Of a stretch of DNA of 64,000 nucleotides, positions 11,086 through 21,654 are shown piece by piece. The notes beneath the pieces were generated by a model, which was given only the letters and a program-made list of their open reading frames with translations, was not told the origin of the DNA and searched no databases. The DNA comes from Leguminivora glycinivorella (taxonomy: Eukaryota > Arthropoda > Insecta > Lepidoptera > Tortricidae), in assembly GCF_023078275.1 (NCBI RefSeq), contig NC_062983.1, positions 3,651,001-3,715,000 on the forward strand. Reading direction: 5' to 3'. Every line of letters begins with the position of its first letter. Positions within the stretch are counted from its first letter, which is position 1. A program made the position numbers and the translations under genes.

Positions 11086-12310
11086 TTATAATGCTTACTT
11101 TATGGTCACAGAATGGCCTACGATGGAGCGAGCTCGCCTAGAAGGCCGACCCACTCTTCATTTGAGTAGAAATGAGCCATTCAAAATAGTCCCTCTGTGC
11201 TTTACTTGTTTTATCAATAGGAGATTGTTTACATATGCCAGAAAAAAAAGATGTCTTAGATGCGCCGAGGTCAACGAACATGTAATCTGAGACTTTCTTA
11301 TTTACTGCCCAAGGCTTGTATATAATTTTTCTGTTCGACAGAGCCGGGAAGCTGCAAATTTGTTCAGCACAGCGGCCCGAAATTTGACGCTTTCCGAGAA
11401 AATATATTTGTTACATTAGTCATACTAGAGAATAAAGCTAGATTATAAGAAAATGCTGGAATAATATTGAGTTACAGCCTTTGTCACAACCCTTTTGCGT
11501 AATATAATAACTTTGACGGCTTTGCTATTTGAGTTTTGGAAGTATTTCACTATTTTTCTTTTAAGAAAATGTTAGATAGTCCGTACATTTGACAGGACTT
11601 GAAGTCACGATCTTTAGTGGCATCGGGTTAAAAACATCCCGACGTTTTGAACCATCTACAGAGTTATCCACAAAAAAAAAATCTAATCAAATATCTTTAG
11701 TTTTGTATTATATTTTATTATTGCTGTTGCTGCTCATTATATTATCACATTATATATTAAGCTACATTTAAGTCCAAGCGCTATTATCGCTACGTACAAT
11801 GCGAATAAATAACGAATCGGGCAGATTTATAGCGTTTTAAGCGCATTATACCGACCAATTATGCGTAAACACGAAAATTAAAAGTTTACGAGTTTAATAC
11901 AAAAAGGTCCTATCCTTATAACTTGTCATTGGTAATATAAAACTTTTCTCTACACGTATAAGGTTTAAATTTTAATATAAATGTGTGAGGAGTTGATATA
12001 TTTTTGATATTACTTTGTGAGGTTGTCGATGCGTTGCGCGGTGAGATTGCCACCATTTTGAATTATTGATGATACTTGCATTCACATTTCTGTAAGTAAA
12101 TTGGGTCGGTATGTAGGTTTTTCATTTCATAAAGTGCAGTACTTTTTCCCATTTTATATTTCATTGATAAAGGCTAGGGGGTATATTGATCGATTGAATT
12201 TGGTAGGTCAAGTTTAAGATGATAATAACAGTAAGAGCCGATATAATACTGTAAAGCAGTCATACATTTTCCGAACGTATTCCCAAAAAGTATAGACAGA
12301 GCTCATAAAA
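11086..12310. other. Mostly unrecognised; one repeat fragment
   Basis: 11620-11660 (ACATCCCGACGTTTTGAACC) matches the word at 51413-51432 inside the inverted-repeat element there. A 75-codon plus frame at 11063-11290 overlaps a LINE end and has no recognised domain. Confidence 0.4.
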
Positions 12311-12314
12311 CGTG

Positions 12315-12332
12315 GCCCCGCGTTGGGCGCCA
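12315..12332 (-). other. Isolated lysine-tRNA primer-binding-site-like 18-mer
   Basis: Plus strand GCCCCGCGTTGGGCGCCA, so the minus strand reads TGGCGCCCAACGCGGGGC. One base from the complement of insect tRNA-Lys(CUU) 3' end as I remember it. No LTR is recognisable next to it. Same 18-mer class as the arrays at 14.6-15.2 kb and 49.4-50.0 kb. Confidence 0.55.
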
Positions 12333-12354
12333 AAAACTGATGATAGGGCCTAAG

Positions 12355-12630
12355 CAGCATTAACCGAATTGATAATCGTAGACGCTAAGTGGCGATCGTA
12401 ACGCAGTCTGGCTCTGTCGCGCCACTACATAAGAGCGATGGGAAGAGAAGAAATTGTAGGTAATGTTATCTTGGTACTTAGCCAGCCTGGCCGAAATAAC
12501 AATCTTTAACGCTAGACGCCGATCGCAACTCACGGTACGCAGACGGAGACGGTACTCTATCTCAAGATAGCTAGATAACGATTTATTATCGTAAAAGTGG
12601 CATTTGGCTACGAGATCTAACCAAGAGCCA
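12355..12630. mobile_element. Two adjacent MITE fragments (GTCTGGCTCTGTCGCGCC family)
   Basis: 12355-12465 holds CGCAGTCTGGCTCTGTCGCG and GAGCGATGGGAAG. 12485-12630 holds a diverged copy ending TGGCATTTGGCTACG, equivalent to the family terminal repeat TGCCATTCGGCTAC. Fuller copies are at 57055-57198 and 63132-63275. Confidence 0.55.
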
Positions 12631-12923
12631 TAAACCCTGAACTATTCAAGGGCCGTAACAATCAATTATGGCGACGTGACCACTCGAACTTGGATTTAAT
12701 TAATTTAGTTCAATTAATCCGACCCGGCCTTAATTAGTCGTTTTATAAATTTAATTATAGGTTTGTCAAACTGGGGGCTAGTTCTGATTTTGTGTGAGTA
12801 ACGGTTTAGTTTTGGTGTTGTTTAAAAGTTTTTATTTATGTTGCGATGTTTGTTTGTACCGGCAAGGTATTTAATAGCGACCCTTTTCCCATAAATAAGG
12901 GCGTGTATATTTTTTGTCATTTT

Positions 12924-13075
12924 CAGGGCTAGCACATGGTTGGCGCGACTATATGGAGATATTGTCGCGCCAATCATATATGGATACACGACATACTCGT
13001 AGATTACAAATTGTGTTGACATAAAGACGGGTAGTATTTGTCGCGGCGATATAACCTAGTCATGTGCTGACCCTG
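12924..13075. mobile_element. Hairpin MITE (TAGCACATGAT family), copy 2
   Basis: CAGGGCTAGCACATG at the left and CATGTGCTGACCCTG at the right, with GGCGCGAC and GTCGCGGCGA inner blocks. 152 bp. Confidence 0.7.
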
Positions 13076-13545
13076 CTTGAGACTAAAGTATAGCCTATAT
13101 AGTAATGTTCGAATCAAATTTTTATACTCGCTTCCCGTTATTAAATTTCAATAATTTGAGTTTTGATATTGACCTCGCCAATGCTAATATTATTTTAAGC
13201 GTCAAATTCGATGTCATTGTGAAACTAAATATTACTCTTGCAGAGCAAGGGCTGTCAAAATCGTTGCCAACTTATTTTGGGCCGACTCTATTATTTATTC
13301 TGTAGCCAAGGTATCCACACAGCTCTAGATCGTGCTTCATACATTCACTCTGTACTAATTAGCCCCAGTTTTTGCACACACGGAGGTAATTGCGCGAAGG
13401 AGCTGCTCAAGACAGCGGGTTATTAATGGCTATTTACAGTTCATTAACCTTACACGCCTCGATTTCAAGATAATGCTAACTTTGCATTTGCCGACTAATA
13501 GTAAGTACCCTTGTTTGGACTTTAATTTGATCGGAAAATTTTGGA
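13076..13545. other. No recognised feature
   Basis: A 66-codon and an overlapping 62-codon plus frame (13105-13426) have no recognised motif. Confidence 0.4.
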
Positions 13546-13547
13546 TT

Positions 13548-13600
13548 TGAGTTACTTACGATGCCTTTCGGATTGTCAAATGCACCATGCTTTCAGACAA
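13548..13600 (+). pseudogene. Ty3/gypsy reverse-transcriptase fragment
   Basis: Fewer than 20 codons reading FELLTMPFGLSNAP, the same RT block as the relic at 4747-4880. Too short to place further. Confidence 0.55.
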
Positions 13601-13794
13601 CAACAATAAGCTGCAATAATGTCAGAATTCGCTACTCGAATCCGGTACTAATCTAGTTTAGGGGTTAAAGTTTGACCACTATACGCTGACATCTTTGTAC
13701 AAATCCCATGTATAGTTCTCTGTTATTGTGTACCGTGTTCTTTTATGTACAATAAAGTTATTTCTTTATTCATTTTAGCATCCCCCTCCTGTTG

Positions 13795-14000
13795 GTGTCG
13801 TAGAAGTCGACTTTGGGATAAGGTTTCAATAGAGGGCGATGGACTAGTCTGTCACTGCAATATAAATATTTCATTTTCTTTCAATCCCCTTATTGCTAAG
13901 AGTGGTACAGAAACGTGAACAGTGCTCTGGCTAACCCTTATTAGGCATACAGGCATAAGATAATGATGATGAGGTATGTATATGTGGGTATGTAATATTT
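13795..14000 (+). repeat. LINE 3' UTR, diverged, with GATGATGAG
   Basis: GTTGGTGTCGTAGAAGTCGA, CAATCCCCTTATTGCTAAGA and a degenerate CATACAGGCATAAG place it in the family of 56790-57010. Upstream 13700-13770 has a LINE-like AATAAAG end. Confidence 0.5.
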
Positions 14001-14270
14001 CTTAGTATTTCTTTTCCTTAGGATCTAGAAGACACACAGTGATAATTTTTTAGTTGAATACCTATGCACATGATAACAAATATTTCCCTGTTTTAGTTTC
14101 TAAGTTATATTTCTGCCTAAGATACAGGATCTCCCTAGTTCAGGCACGGACATGTTGAAGCCTATTTTGTGTTAATATAATTTATGACCTGTTTATAACT
14201 GCTATTTTTGGTACATGAATAAATGATTTTTATTTTTATTTTATTTTTTTATATGCGCGGGGTACCTACC
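14001..14270. other. LTR-end-like words, otherwise unrecognised
   Basis: 14015-14050 (TTCCTTAGGATCTAGAAGAC) resembles the segment preceding the primer-binding sites at 14651 and 15208. A T-rich AATAAATG end sits at 14216-14250. Confidence 0.35.
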
Positions 14271-14289
14271 CCTTTTGTACATGTAGGTT

Positions 14290-15440
14290 AAAAATGTACG
14301 TAAATTTTGGTTCTAGCAAGTAATCTTTTTTGAGTGCTGTTCGCCTTCTTACATTTTTAGAAACATTCTCGCGATCTAGTAAATATATTCTGAATTCATG
14401 GTAGCTAAGTTCTCCCACGTTTCTGACAATACTACAACTTGAAAACACTAAACTTGATAACTTGAGATTTTCTTTCAATTCCCCTTTTATCGCTAATAGT
14501 GGTACTGAAACTTGCACATAGACAGTTTCTATTCTGCCTATCCCTTTTAGGAATAAAGGTGAGTCTTTGTACCTATGTAGGTACGTATTATTTCTCAGTA
14601 TCTTTCTCCTTACCTTAGACCCAAAAGGCACTAAGTAACAGTTGTAAAACTGGCGCCCAACGTAGGACTATTATTTCATATAAGCTGCCTACTCCTTTTA
14701 GGGATAATGGTGGATAATATATGTAAATTTTGACCCTGGCAAGTATCGTAGCAGTAATTACATTATTGTGCAGTACAGTCAAGGTTTTAAATATAGATGC
14801 GGACAAAGTGTCAAAAATATTTGTATCCACGACCTTAACCTATAAGTAACAAACTCGTGTACCTGTCCTGTGCATACTTTTAGCTCTTTGCTTACGTCTA
14901 TATTTAATACCTTGACTGTCCCTATAACTGTTTAGGGAACTGTGCGCTTTCGCCATAAACTTTTCGAAACCTTTTCGATTTCTAGTAAACGTATTCAGAA
15001 CTCGTGGTAGCTAAGTTCTCTCACGTTTCTGACAATACTAGCTACAACTTGAGAACACTTGAGAACTTGAGATTTTATTGTGATCTGTCAACCTCCATTA
15101 GGAATACTGGTGTGAGTTTATGTATGAATAGTATGTAATATTTTTTTAGTTAATTCGGACTCCTTGTTCAGACTCAGAAGGCACATAGTTAAGAACTGTT
15201 GTAAAACTGGCGCCCATGTGACCAAGTTTCATGTGCGCTGCTTACCCTTTTGTTGTTACAGGTGGAAATACATTTTAAATGATAATATGAAATACCTTCT
15301 GTTTCGAAATATAGTTCGCTTTTCCATACATTTTACGAAACCTTATCGCTATCTTAGTAAACGTATTCTGAATTTATGGTAACTGGCTAAGTTCTCTCAC
15401 GTTTCTGACAACACTTGCTACAACTTGAGAACACTTACTT
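14290..15440 (+). repeat. Degenerate tandem array with lysine-tRNA primer-binding-site-like words
   Basis: Three blocks share AGTTCTCYCACGTTTCTGAC (14407, 15013, 15389), preceded by TCTAGTAAACGTATTC-like words. Two blocks share AGGCAC, then GTTGTAAAACTGGCGCCCA (14641-14660 and 15200-15216), 557 bases apart. TGGCGCCCAACG is the start of a tRNA-Lys primer-binding site. The segment just before it is similar to the unit at 49.4-50.0 kb, in opposite orientation. It looks like an old tandem expansion of an LTR-plus-leader fragment mixed with LINE 3' ends. Confidence 0.55.
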
Positions 15441-15712
15441 ATTTACTCCTTGTATTTACAGCGCTTCGCAGAAACTAATTAAAACCACGAATAATTACTA
15501 CGGCTGTTAATTCAATTGTGGGAAACAAAAGACGCTGGATTTAACGAAACAGATTATGTTTCAGAAAGATGTCGTTTGTCAAAGCAATAAGTAATGCAAA
15601 TCTTTCTGTTTTAAAACGTGGTACCTGATTACTGTTTTGGTGCGAATATTTACTAAGTATAAAATAAGTAGGCCTAATTCTCAAACAAATATAAGTAAGT
15701 AAGTAAGTAAAT
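15441..15712. other. No recognised feature
   Basis: No frame or repeat recognised, apart from a short (AAGT)n run near 15695. Confidence 0.4.
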
Positions 15713-15860
15713 ATTCTTTATTGCACCATTTTACATGTTATAAATATACAGAATATTGAGTGAGAGTATAACTAGGTAACAACAGGCGGTCTTATCGCTA
15801 ACAAGCGATCTCTTCCAGACAACCTTAGGGTAGCTGGAAAAACGGAACAGAAACAAAAGT
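15713..15860 (-). repeat. LINE 3' UTR (CR1/Jockey-like)
   Basis: Minus strand reads TCTGGAAGAGATCGCTTGTT, AGCGATAAGACCGCCTGTTG, then GTGCAATAAAGAATATTTAC and a (TTAC)n tail. This is a canonical lepidopteran non-LTR 3' end. Confidence 0.65.
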
Positions 15861-16286
15861 TAACAGGCAGTGCAAGAACAATAAAAAATATAGAGAAAAA
15901 TATAGTGATTCGTTTGCGGTAGGTAGTGAAATAGTCAGTGGTCGAAATCCTTACCATGCTTCTGTAACCCTTAATGTGGCAGAAGAATTACGGAAATTAG
16001 TCAAAATTAGAATTCTGTCAAATTGTCAAATAAAGTGTCTAAACTATGGTGGTAAATATATGCCCCCTGCCCTATTAAGGGTCAAAGATAGGTCTTAAGA
16101 TGAATACCTAATACCTATGTCCAATGACGTTAAGTAAAGACTAAAGTTATGACGAACATTTCTTGTAAATCAATCCTAACCGTTATGGTGGAGAACGAAA
16201 TGCAATACGTGTATCTTGGACATATTCTATTTTTTGACAAAACACACCAAGACAAAACTGGGTTTTGTCATTACCAAACTAAAATG
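15861..16286. other. No recognised feature
   Basis: AT-rich sequence. The only feature is the polyadenylation-like AATAAAG near 16029. Confidence 0.35.
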
Positions 16287-16560
16287 TTATGCAGAGTGAC
16301 AGGTGGACTAAAATTTGAATGAAATGGGGGCCATTTATTGCCACTTGCACAACCCGCTTAACACAAGGTTAGTGGACTGTCTATTTTCGATGGTGCAAGT
16401 GACTTTACAGATTTAAGAACACGAGCACGTTAGAACGAGGGCATCTAGAAAATTGCAGGTCACAATGACTAGCTCAGGACCGGGACAAGTGGCGTTCTAG
16501 AAGACATGTCTATGCGCAGCAGTAGGTAATAAACGGCTAATATGATGATAATGATTGTGA
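16287..16560 (+). pseudogene. RTE-like LINE end interrupted by a small hairpin
   Basis: AGAGTGACAGGTGGACTAAA and, further on, CTAGCTCAGGACCGGGACAA, GTGGCGTTCTAGAAGACATG and TATGATGATAATGAT match the RTE end at 55845-56055. The middle (about 16338-16401) is replaced by a short palindromic segment, GCCACTTGCACAACCC to GATGGTGCAAGTGAC, which looks like an internally deleted MITE. Confidence 0.6.
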
Positions 16561-16569
16561 TAAAGAGTC

Positions 16570-17235
16570 AATTATTGATACGGATTCACAGAAACTTTTC
16601 AAAAAGGCTCACAGCCTTTTCTTTTTCTACACAATCTGTGCTATTGTTCAAGGCGCGAAGAGCATGCACTTCCAGAAATTATTCATGTCTTACTTGCTCT
16701 CTTTAAGCTCTGACAAATAAATAATGGCGGTTGTTCGCGTAACCGTACAGTTGCTCGGATTTGTTTTAAGTCTGAGTGAATTAAGTCTACCTATTTTTTG
16801 TGGTGACTAGCGACCCGCCCCGACTACAAAAATGGGTATAGCTGGTTACCCTTGAAAGATATGTATGCAACCGTGAACTTTTTGTAGACATAATTAAACA
16901 TGTAGAATCGGGTAACTCACGTAAACTTGTCGAATGTCGAATAGAGCACGCGCGATGCCGATGGTTTTTTGTAAACATACGAAAGAAGACAATTTCACCG
17001 TAATTTGTGTTGTTATATCTTATACGGTTTGGACAGATTTTACCTTTTAAGCTCTCTTAGTGTGTTTTTTTCGACTTGATTTACTACCTAAATATCGAAA
17101 TATCTTCGCATTTCAATTAATTCACACAAAAATCTTTTCAGCACTTTCTTAATCTATCGCGAACATACAAACAGACACACAGATAGACGCGGCAGGAGAC
17201 TGGACGGACAGTTTTTCGACAGTGAAACGTACATA
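16570..17235 (-). repeat. Dispersed repeat at 16787-16980; rest unrecognised
   Basis: On the minus strand, CATCGCGCGTGCTC, TTTACGTGAGTTACCCGATT and TTTTTGTAGTCGGGGCGGG. The words ACGTGAGTTACCCGATT and GCGCGTGCTC also occur at 57685-57765. The class is unknown to me. Confidence 0.4.
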
Positions 17236-17239
17236 ATTA

Positions 17240-17345
17240 TGTATATGTATTTATTTATTTAAACTTTATTGCACAAAAGACAAACTTAATGTACAAAAGG
17301 CGAACTTAATGCCATGAGGCATTCTCTACCAGTCAACATTATGAC
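17240..17345 (-). repeat. LINE 3' end
   Basis: Minus strand: GTTGACTGGTAGAGAATGCC, then TTAAGTTCGCCTTTTGTAC, then TGTGCAATAAAGTTTAAATA. Same family as 20575-20670. Confidence 0.65.
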
Positions 17346-17425
17346 GGTCAACTAACAATAGTACTGAAGTAAATATTTTTCTCTACTAAACGCACATTTA
17401 TATGGATACCTGCACGGGAAGCATG

Positions 17426-17520
17426 GTCGCGCGATAGACGATAAAATATCAGGCCGTCCATATCGCACTATTAGTAAGTGCGATAGGGACGGCCAGATGT
17501 TTTATCATTTATCGCGCGGC
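17426..17520. mobile_element. Hairpin MITE
   Basis: Left arm 17426-17469 and right arm 17477-17520 are near-perfect inverse complements (GTCGCGCGATAGACGATAAA outermost, ATATCGCACT innermost) around a 7-base loop. Weaker pairing may extend outward to CCTGCACGGG and CCCGGATAC. Confidence 0.7.
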
Positions 17521-17691
17521 ATTTATTCCCGGATACATGGTGACAAATAAATAAGCATACGGCCCTTGATGGTAACATGGTCGTCGTAGATTTTGGAAGC
17601 TTTAGGCTTGTAGGTAATTTTTAAAATCCAAAACTATTTTGAAAAAAAAAATCTCTGAGACCACTTTTACATGTGTTTTTTATTTAATATT
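17521..17691. other. No recognised feature
   Basis: Short AT-rich interval. Confidence 0.3.
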
Positions 17692-18105
17692 ATAGGACAT
17701 TATTTCTTACGCAGATTTACTGAGTGCCACGGTAAGCTCAAAAAGGCTTTGGTTGTGGGTACTCAGACAACGATATATACAATATACAAATACTTATATA
17801 CATAGAAAACATCCATGACTCAGAAACAAATAGATATCTGTGCCCATCACACAAATAAACAAATAAATAAAATAATGAATATTTGGGGACACCTTACACA
17901 GATCAACTTAGCCCCAAACTAAGCAAAGCTTGTACTATGGGTGCTAAGCACGATGTACAAACTTAAATAGATAAATACATACTTATATACATAGAAAACA
18001 TGACTCAGGAACAAATTTTGTGCTAATCACACAAATAAATGCTTTCACCGGAATTCGAACCCAGAAGCACGGCTTAGCAGGCCGGGACGTAGTGACTACG
18101 CGCTA
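17692..18105 (-). repeat. Two tandem tRNA-derived SINE fragments
   Basis: The first (17692-17875) has ACTCAGACAACGATATATAC, TAGAAAACATCCATGACTCA and CACACAAATAAA. The second (17876-18105) has ACACCTTACACAG, AAACTAAGCAAAGCTT, again GAAAACATGACTCAGGAAC, and a tRNA-like head with B-box-like GGTTCGAATTCCGG on the minus strand. The head continues at 18355-18375 beyond the inserted MITE. Confidence 0.7.
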
Positions 18106-18354
18106 CACTGAGAGAAAAAACAAACAGTTTTCATGTTCGTTCAACAAGTTTTTTGGTTAAAATAGCGCCTACGTGCTCTTTGGTTTAAACAACAAGCTAC
18201 TTGTCATTTGAATCGGCAATATATTTGAATCAACAAGTCGATTTTATAAAAACAACCTGACACATATTGTTTTAAACATACATTTGGCTGATTCAAACGG
18301 ATAAACCGCAACAAGTCGAACTTGTTAAATTCACAATGCAAATTTCTCTCAGTG
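18106..18354. mobile_element. TA-target MITE inserted in a SINE
   Basis: Terminal repeats CACTGAGAGAAA (18106-18117) and TTTCTCTCAGTG (18343-18354), flanked by TA on both sides (18104-18105 and 18355-18356). Removing it rejoins the tRNA-like head of the SINE, matching the intact copy at 19700-19735. Internal AACAAGT words recur. TA duplication suggests the Tc1/mariner superfamily, but no transposase is present. Confidence 0.85.
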
Positions 18355-18356
18355 TA

Positions 18357-18635
18357 GGTCAGACCAGTCGATGCGTTTAGATACTACACACAATGTAAAT
18401 TACCTAGATTACATTAGTTATTATGTTACCAATCTCATTACAATCTCGCTCAAGGGAATTCCTTATCGTAACCGATTAGTTTAATGAATGGATTATAATA
18501 TTAATATGGCTACCATTATCCACTATTACAACTGGCAAGGTAATATTAGGAATCCTTTTGACTGCGCCATATAACCGTGTAGTATCTAAAGAAAACCAGG
18601 ACCAATAGAAAAATATTAGATATCAAATAAATCTC
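18357..18635. other. No recognised feature beyond the SINE remnant
   Basis: Opens with the displaced SINE head (GGTCAGACCAGTCG), then AT-rich unassigned sequence. Confidence 0.35.
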
Positions 18636-18639
18636 TTCC

Positions 18640-18900
18640 TACATACATACATATAATCACGCCTGTATCCCATAAAGGGGTAGGCAGAGCACATGAATAC
18701 TAAGTTTCAGTGCAACTCTTGGCAAAAAGGGGTTGAAAGAAATCGAAATTGTGAAATCCAAATCGTGACATTGCAGTGACATGCCAGGCTCTCGCCTACG
18801 CCACAATTTAACCCATATACCACATTCGACTTCTACGACACCCACAGGAAGAAAGGGGGTGGTGAAATTCTTAGCCCGTCACCTCACGGGTCTCTTCTTG
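18640..18900 (-). repeat. LINE 3' UTR with ATGT tail
   Basis: Minus strand: CACCACCCCCTTTCTTCCTG, GTGGGTGTCGTAGAAGTCGA, CTGCCTACCCCTTTATGGGA, TACAGGCGTGATTATATGTA. One of the more complete copies of this 3' end. Confidence 0.6.
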
Positions 18901-19482
18901 TTAACCTATTATTAAATCTAGACGTTACGTAGAACGTTATGTTTAATATTCTGAATCCAAAAAAATACAGTTAAAAAAAAAAATAAGTGGAAATTATACG
19001 CGTGTATTACGCAATAGCCCAATAAATTATGTAAAAATGCATGCAATCATTAGTAATTACTTAGCCATAAAAGATAGGACTCCTTAACTCAAAAAATCTT
19101 TATTAGTTTAGATTAGTAGTTAAGAAAAAACCTTTTATTTTGTAATTATTTATAGAAATAAACAATTTAATTTTTTTTTTAATAAGAGCGTCCATCTACA
19201 AGACAAGTGTGTGTAGGCTCAAAAAATTGCTACAAATGCATTCAATAAAAATCACAGGGTATGCCCGATCTCCTTCCTTCCTACATTAGTGGCCATATCT
19301 TGGTCGTATTTGTGTCAATTGTCATATCATGCATCACTTTCGCACTTACATACTTGATAGAACGTGACAGACAAGGTGACAAATGATAGACAACCGTCCA
19401 TCTAAGCCTGTGCTTGACGAGTAGAAGCACGCGTCTTTGTATATGGCAGTGATTACGATCTATTCTAAGTATGTATGGTCTA
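18901..19482. repeat. Unassigned, with a diverged copy of the 35/50-kb repeat
   Basis: 19188-19290 (AAGAGCGTCCATCTACAAGA, GTGTGTGTAGGCTC, GCCCGATCTCCTTCCTTC) is a diverged relative of 35165-35240 within the 430-bp repeat described there. The rest is unassigned. Confidence 0.45.
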
Positions 19483-19735
19483 AAAATAAATAAATAAATA
19501 AATATTGGGGATACCTTACACATTTCAACTTAGCCCAAAACTAAGCAAAGCTACTATGGGAGCTAAGTGACGATATATACATACTTAAATAGATAAATGC
19601 ATACTATACATAGAAAACATCCATGACTCAGGAACAAATATCTGTGCTCATCATACCAATAAATGCCCTTACCGGGATTCGAAACCAGGACCACGGCTTA
19701 GCAGGCGGGGTCACTACCGACTGAGCCAGACCGGT
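19483..19735 (-). repeat. tRNA-derived SINE, near complete
   Basis: Minus strand starts GACCGGTCTGGCTCAGTCGG (A-box-like TGGCTCAGTCGG), then GCCGTGGTCCTGGTTTCGAA (B-box-like GGTTTCGAATCCC), then TTTGTTCCTGAGTCATGGAT, and ends in (TATT)n at 19483-19500. Transcription by RNA polymerase III is expected for the family; activity is not evident. Confidence 0.75.
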
Positions 19736-19739
19736 CAAA

Positions 19740-20570
19740 TTAAAATATTCAGATTAAATTAATCAGATATGCAAAACACAAAAAAAAAACTCTAAATCCG
19801 ACCTTACTCATTCCTCTACCAAAACGAACAAAAACAGTTTCTACAAAATTAACTGCATCCAACACCTTCAAAACAGTTTTAAACCAAAATTCTAATTACA
19901 TTTAGAGCCTTATAAATTTGCATGTGTATCATTTTAAACATAATAAGCGTGTGTATGAGCAATCTAATTTAACTTGGGATCTTTCAGTAGTGCAGAAGTA
20001 TTAAGACTAAAGGGGAAACGGAACCGGGTTTCCATACAAAACATGTCCTCGTTTTCCTCCTTGGATAACGACAGATAGACAAAGAAAGACTTGTCAATAG
20101 ACTCTAATTTTCTATGGGATAATAAAGATATCCGCCTACATTTTTATATTTGCTATTAATGTCTATAACAGACTGTAATTTAATGTATTTTTTGATAACT
20201 ATGCCTATAATTACCGTTTACCCTTAATTACCCTTTGTAACTTTTATTATGTACTTAAGTAGTGTGTAGAAATAGTTAGTTTATAGTTTGTTGATAATTT
20301 TAAATTTAGTTTTTCCGTATTTAGTTAGTCTTTAATGATATATTGAGTGGTGGCAACTGTATTCGTTCATAAATTATGTATTTACTCTATATACTAGTTA
20401 TAAGAAACATGTACCGTTTGTTCCCAAATAAACATTAAAACATTACGTTATTTTCTTTTATAATTTTAAATTATTATAAGAATTAAGAGCTAAAAACTGA
20501 TAAAAACTGATATATCGTTACAATCTCATACTGGCTTTATAATCTTGTGCACCAAACTAACTATCTCTAT
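19740..20570. other. Unrecognised; one LINE-like 3' end
   Basis: 20390-20450 ends TGTTCCCAAATAAACATT, typical of a polyadenylated transcript or LINE end, with no coding sequence upstream that I recognise. Confidence 0.35.
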
Positions 20571-20574
20571 TTTG

Positions 20575-20670
20575 CCCAATGGTTGACTGGTAGAGAATGC
20601 CTTAAGGCGTTAAGTCCGCCATTTGTACTTTTTATTGATAATTTGTGCAATAAAGTTTAAATAAATATCA
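20575..20670 (+). repeat. LINE 3' end
   Basis: CAATGGTTGACTGGTAGAGA, ATGCCTTAAGGCGTTAAGTC, CGCCATTTGTAC, TGTGCAATAAAGTTTAAATA. The insertion ends in an A-rich tail. Confidence 0.65.
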
Positions 20671-21120
20671 TACAAATGTGCCGTTCTTTAGTAAGAGCTT
20701 CCACAGTGTCGCTTAAGCATAAGGGCACTCTAAAACGTTATTAATATAAACACACGAGCAAATGTCGTATTTAAGCGGCAATTAGGTAATTCTCAAAGTA
20801 ATCAAAATAATAATAATAAACTAATATTGAGGCATAGCTAAAATACATTTTGATGAATAAAATATTTTCCATAACGTTCATTTCCAGAGAGGAAAATGAG
20901 GTCTACCTTTGTGTGAAGAATCAACCATCCCCTTTCCCTAACTATACGTAAGATAGTAACTAGGGTAATACATTCGCACCATACAATCGAGCCAAATTAA
21001 ATTAGGTACGTGTGAAAGAACCTCGAGCGGCGGCGGTGTTTGTGTGACAGGACCGCTAGGCGAGTGATATAATATTTGCGGGAGGGAGACAGCGATACCA
21101 AATAGGTACTTCAAATTAGG
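20671..21120. other. No recognised feature
   Basis: No recognised repeat or frame. Locally CpG-containing near 21025-21095. Confidence 0.35.
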
Positions 21121-21350
21121 GATGTTACGAATATTTGCATTCGCATTCGCATATGCGAAAGATTCGTATTCTTTTAAACATTTGCATTGACATTTGCATT
21201 CGCTTCAAACGATGCGAATGTTTTGCAGATGCGAATATGTGCAAGTCGCAGCTTGTTCCTCGCCCGCGCCGGGTTTCCCAAGCGTTTCCCACGCCCCAAC
21301 AATTTGAACTTCAAATTGTTGGGGCGTGGTAAACGCTTCTGAGGCGTATT
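21121..21350. repeat. ATTCGCAT-word repeat with near-perfect palindrome
   Basis: 21121-21235 is built of GCATTCGCAT and ATGCGAAT words in both orientations. 21282-21308 and 21310-21336 are inverse complements (CACGCCCCAACAATTTGAA in the left arm) with one mismatch and a one-base centre, able to form a cruciform. It may be the two ends of a collapsed MITE. Confidence 0.6.
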
Positions 21351-21414
21351 ACTGAAAGTATCATTAAATTTGATCTGAATTTTTGACTCTTTAAGTTCTA
21401 GTGGTTTATATACA

Positions 21415-21580
21415 TACTAGCTTTTGCCCGCGGCTTCGCTCGCGTTAGAAAGAGACAAAAAGTAGCCTATGTCACTCTCCATCCCTTCAACTATCACTCA
21501 AAAAAAAATCACAACATTTTGTCGCTCCGTTTTGCCGTGGACGGACAAACAAACAGACACACACATTTTCCCATTAAAGG
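21415..21580 (-). repeat. Dispersed lepidopteran repeat (ACTAGCTTTTGCC end)
   Basis: Reverse-complement copy of 7485-7650: ACTAGCTTTTGCCCGCGGCT, TCGCTCGCGTTAGAAAGAGA, AGCCTATGTCACTCTCCATC, ACAAACAGACACACACAT. Confidence 0.6.
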
Positions 21581-21583
21581 ATG

Positions 21584-21654
21584 ATTAAAGTGACTCACAG
21601 GTCGAAGGCAAAATAACGTTTATTAATCGCGTTCGACCTGTGAGTGACTTTAAT
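21584..21654. mobile_element. Short hairpin MITE remnant
   Basis: Arms ATTAAAGTGACTCACAGGTC (from 21584) and the inverse complement ending at 21654, one mismatch, about 25-base loop. Abuts the end of the dispersed repeat, so it could be that element's terminal hairpin. Confidence 0.5.
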
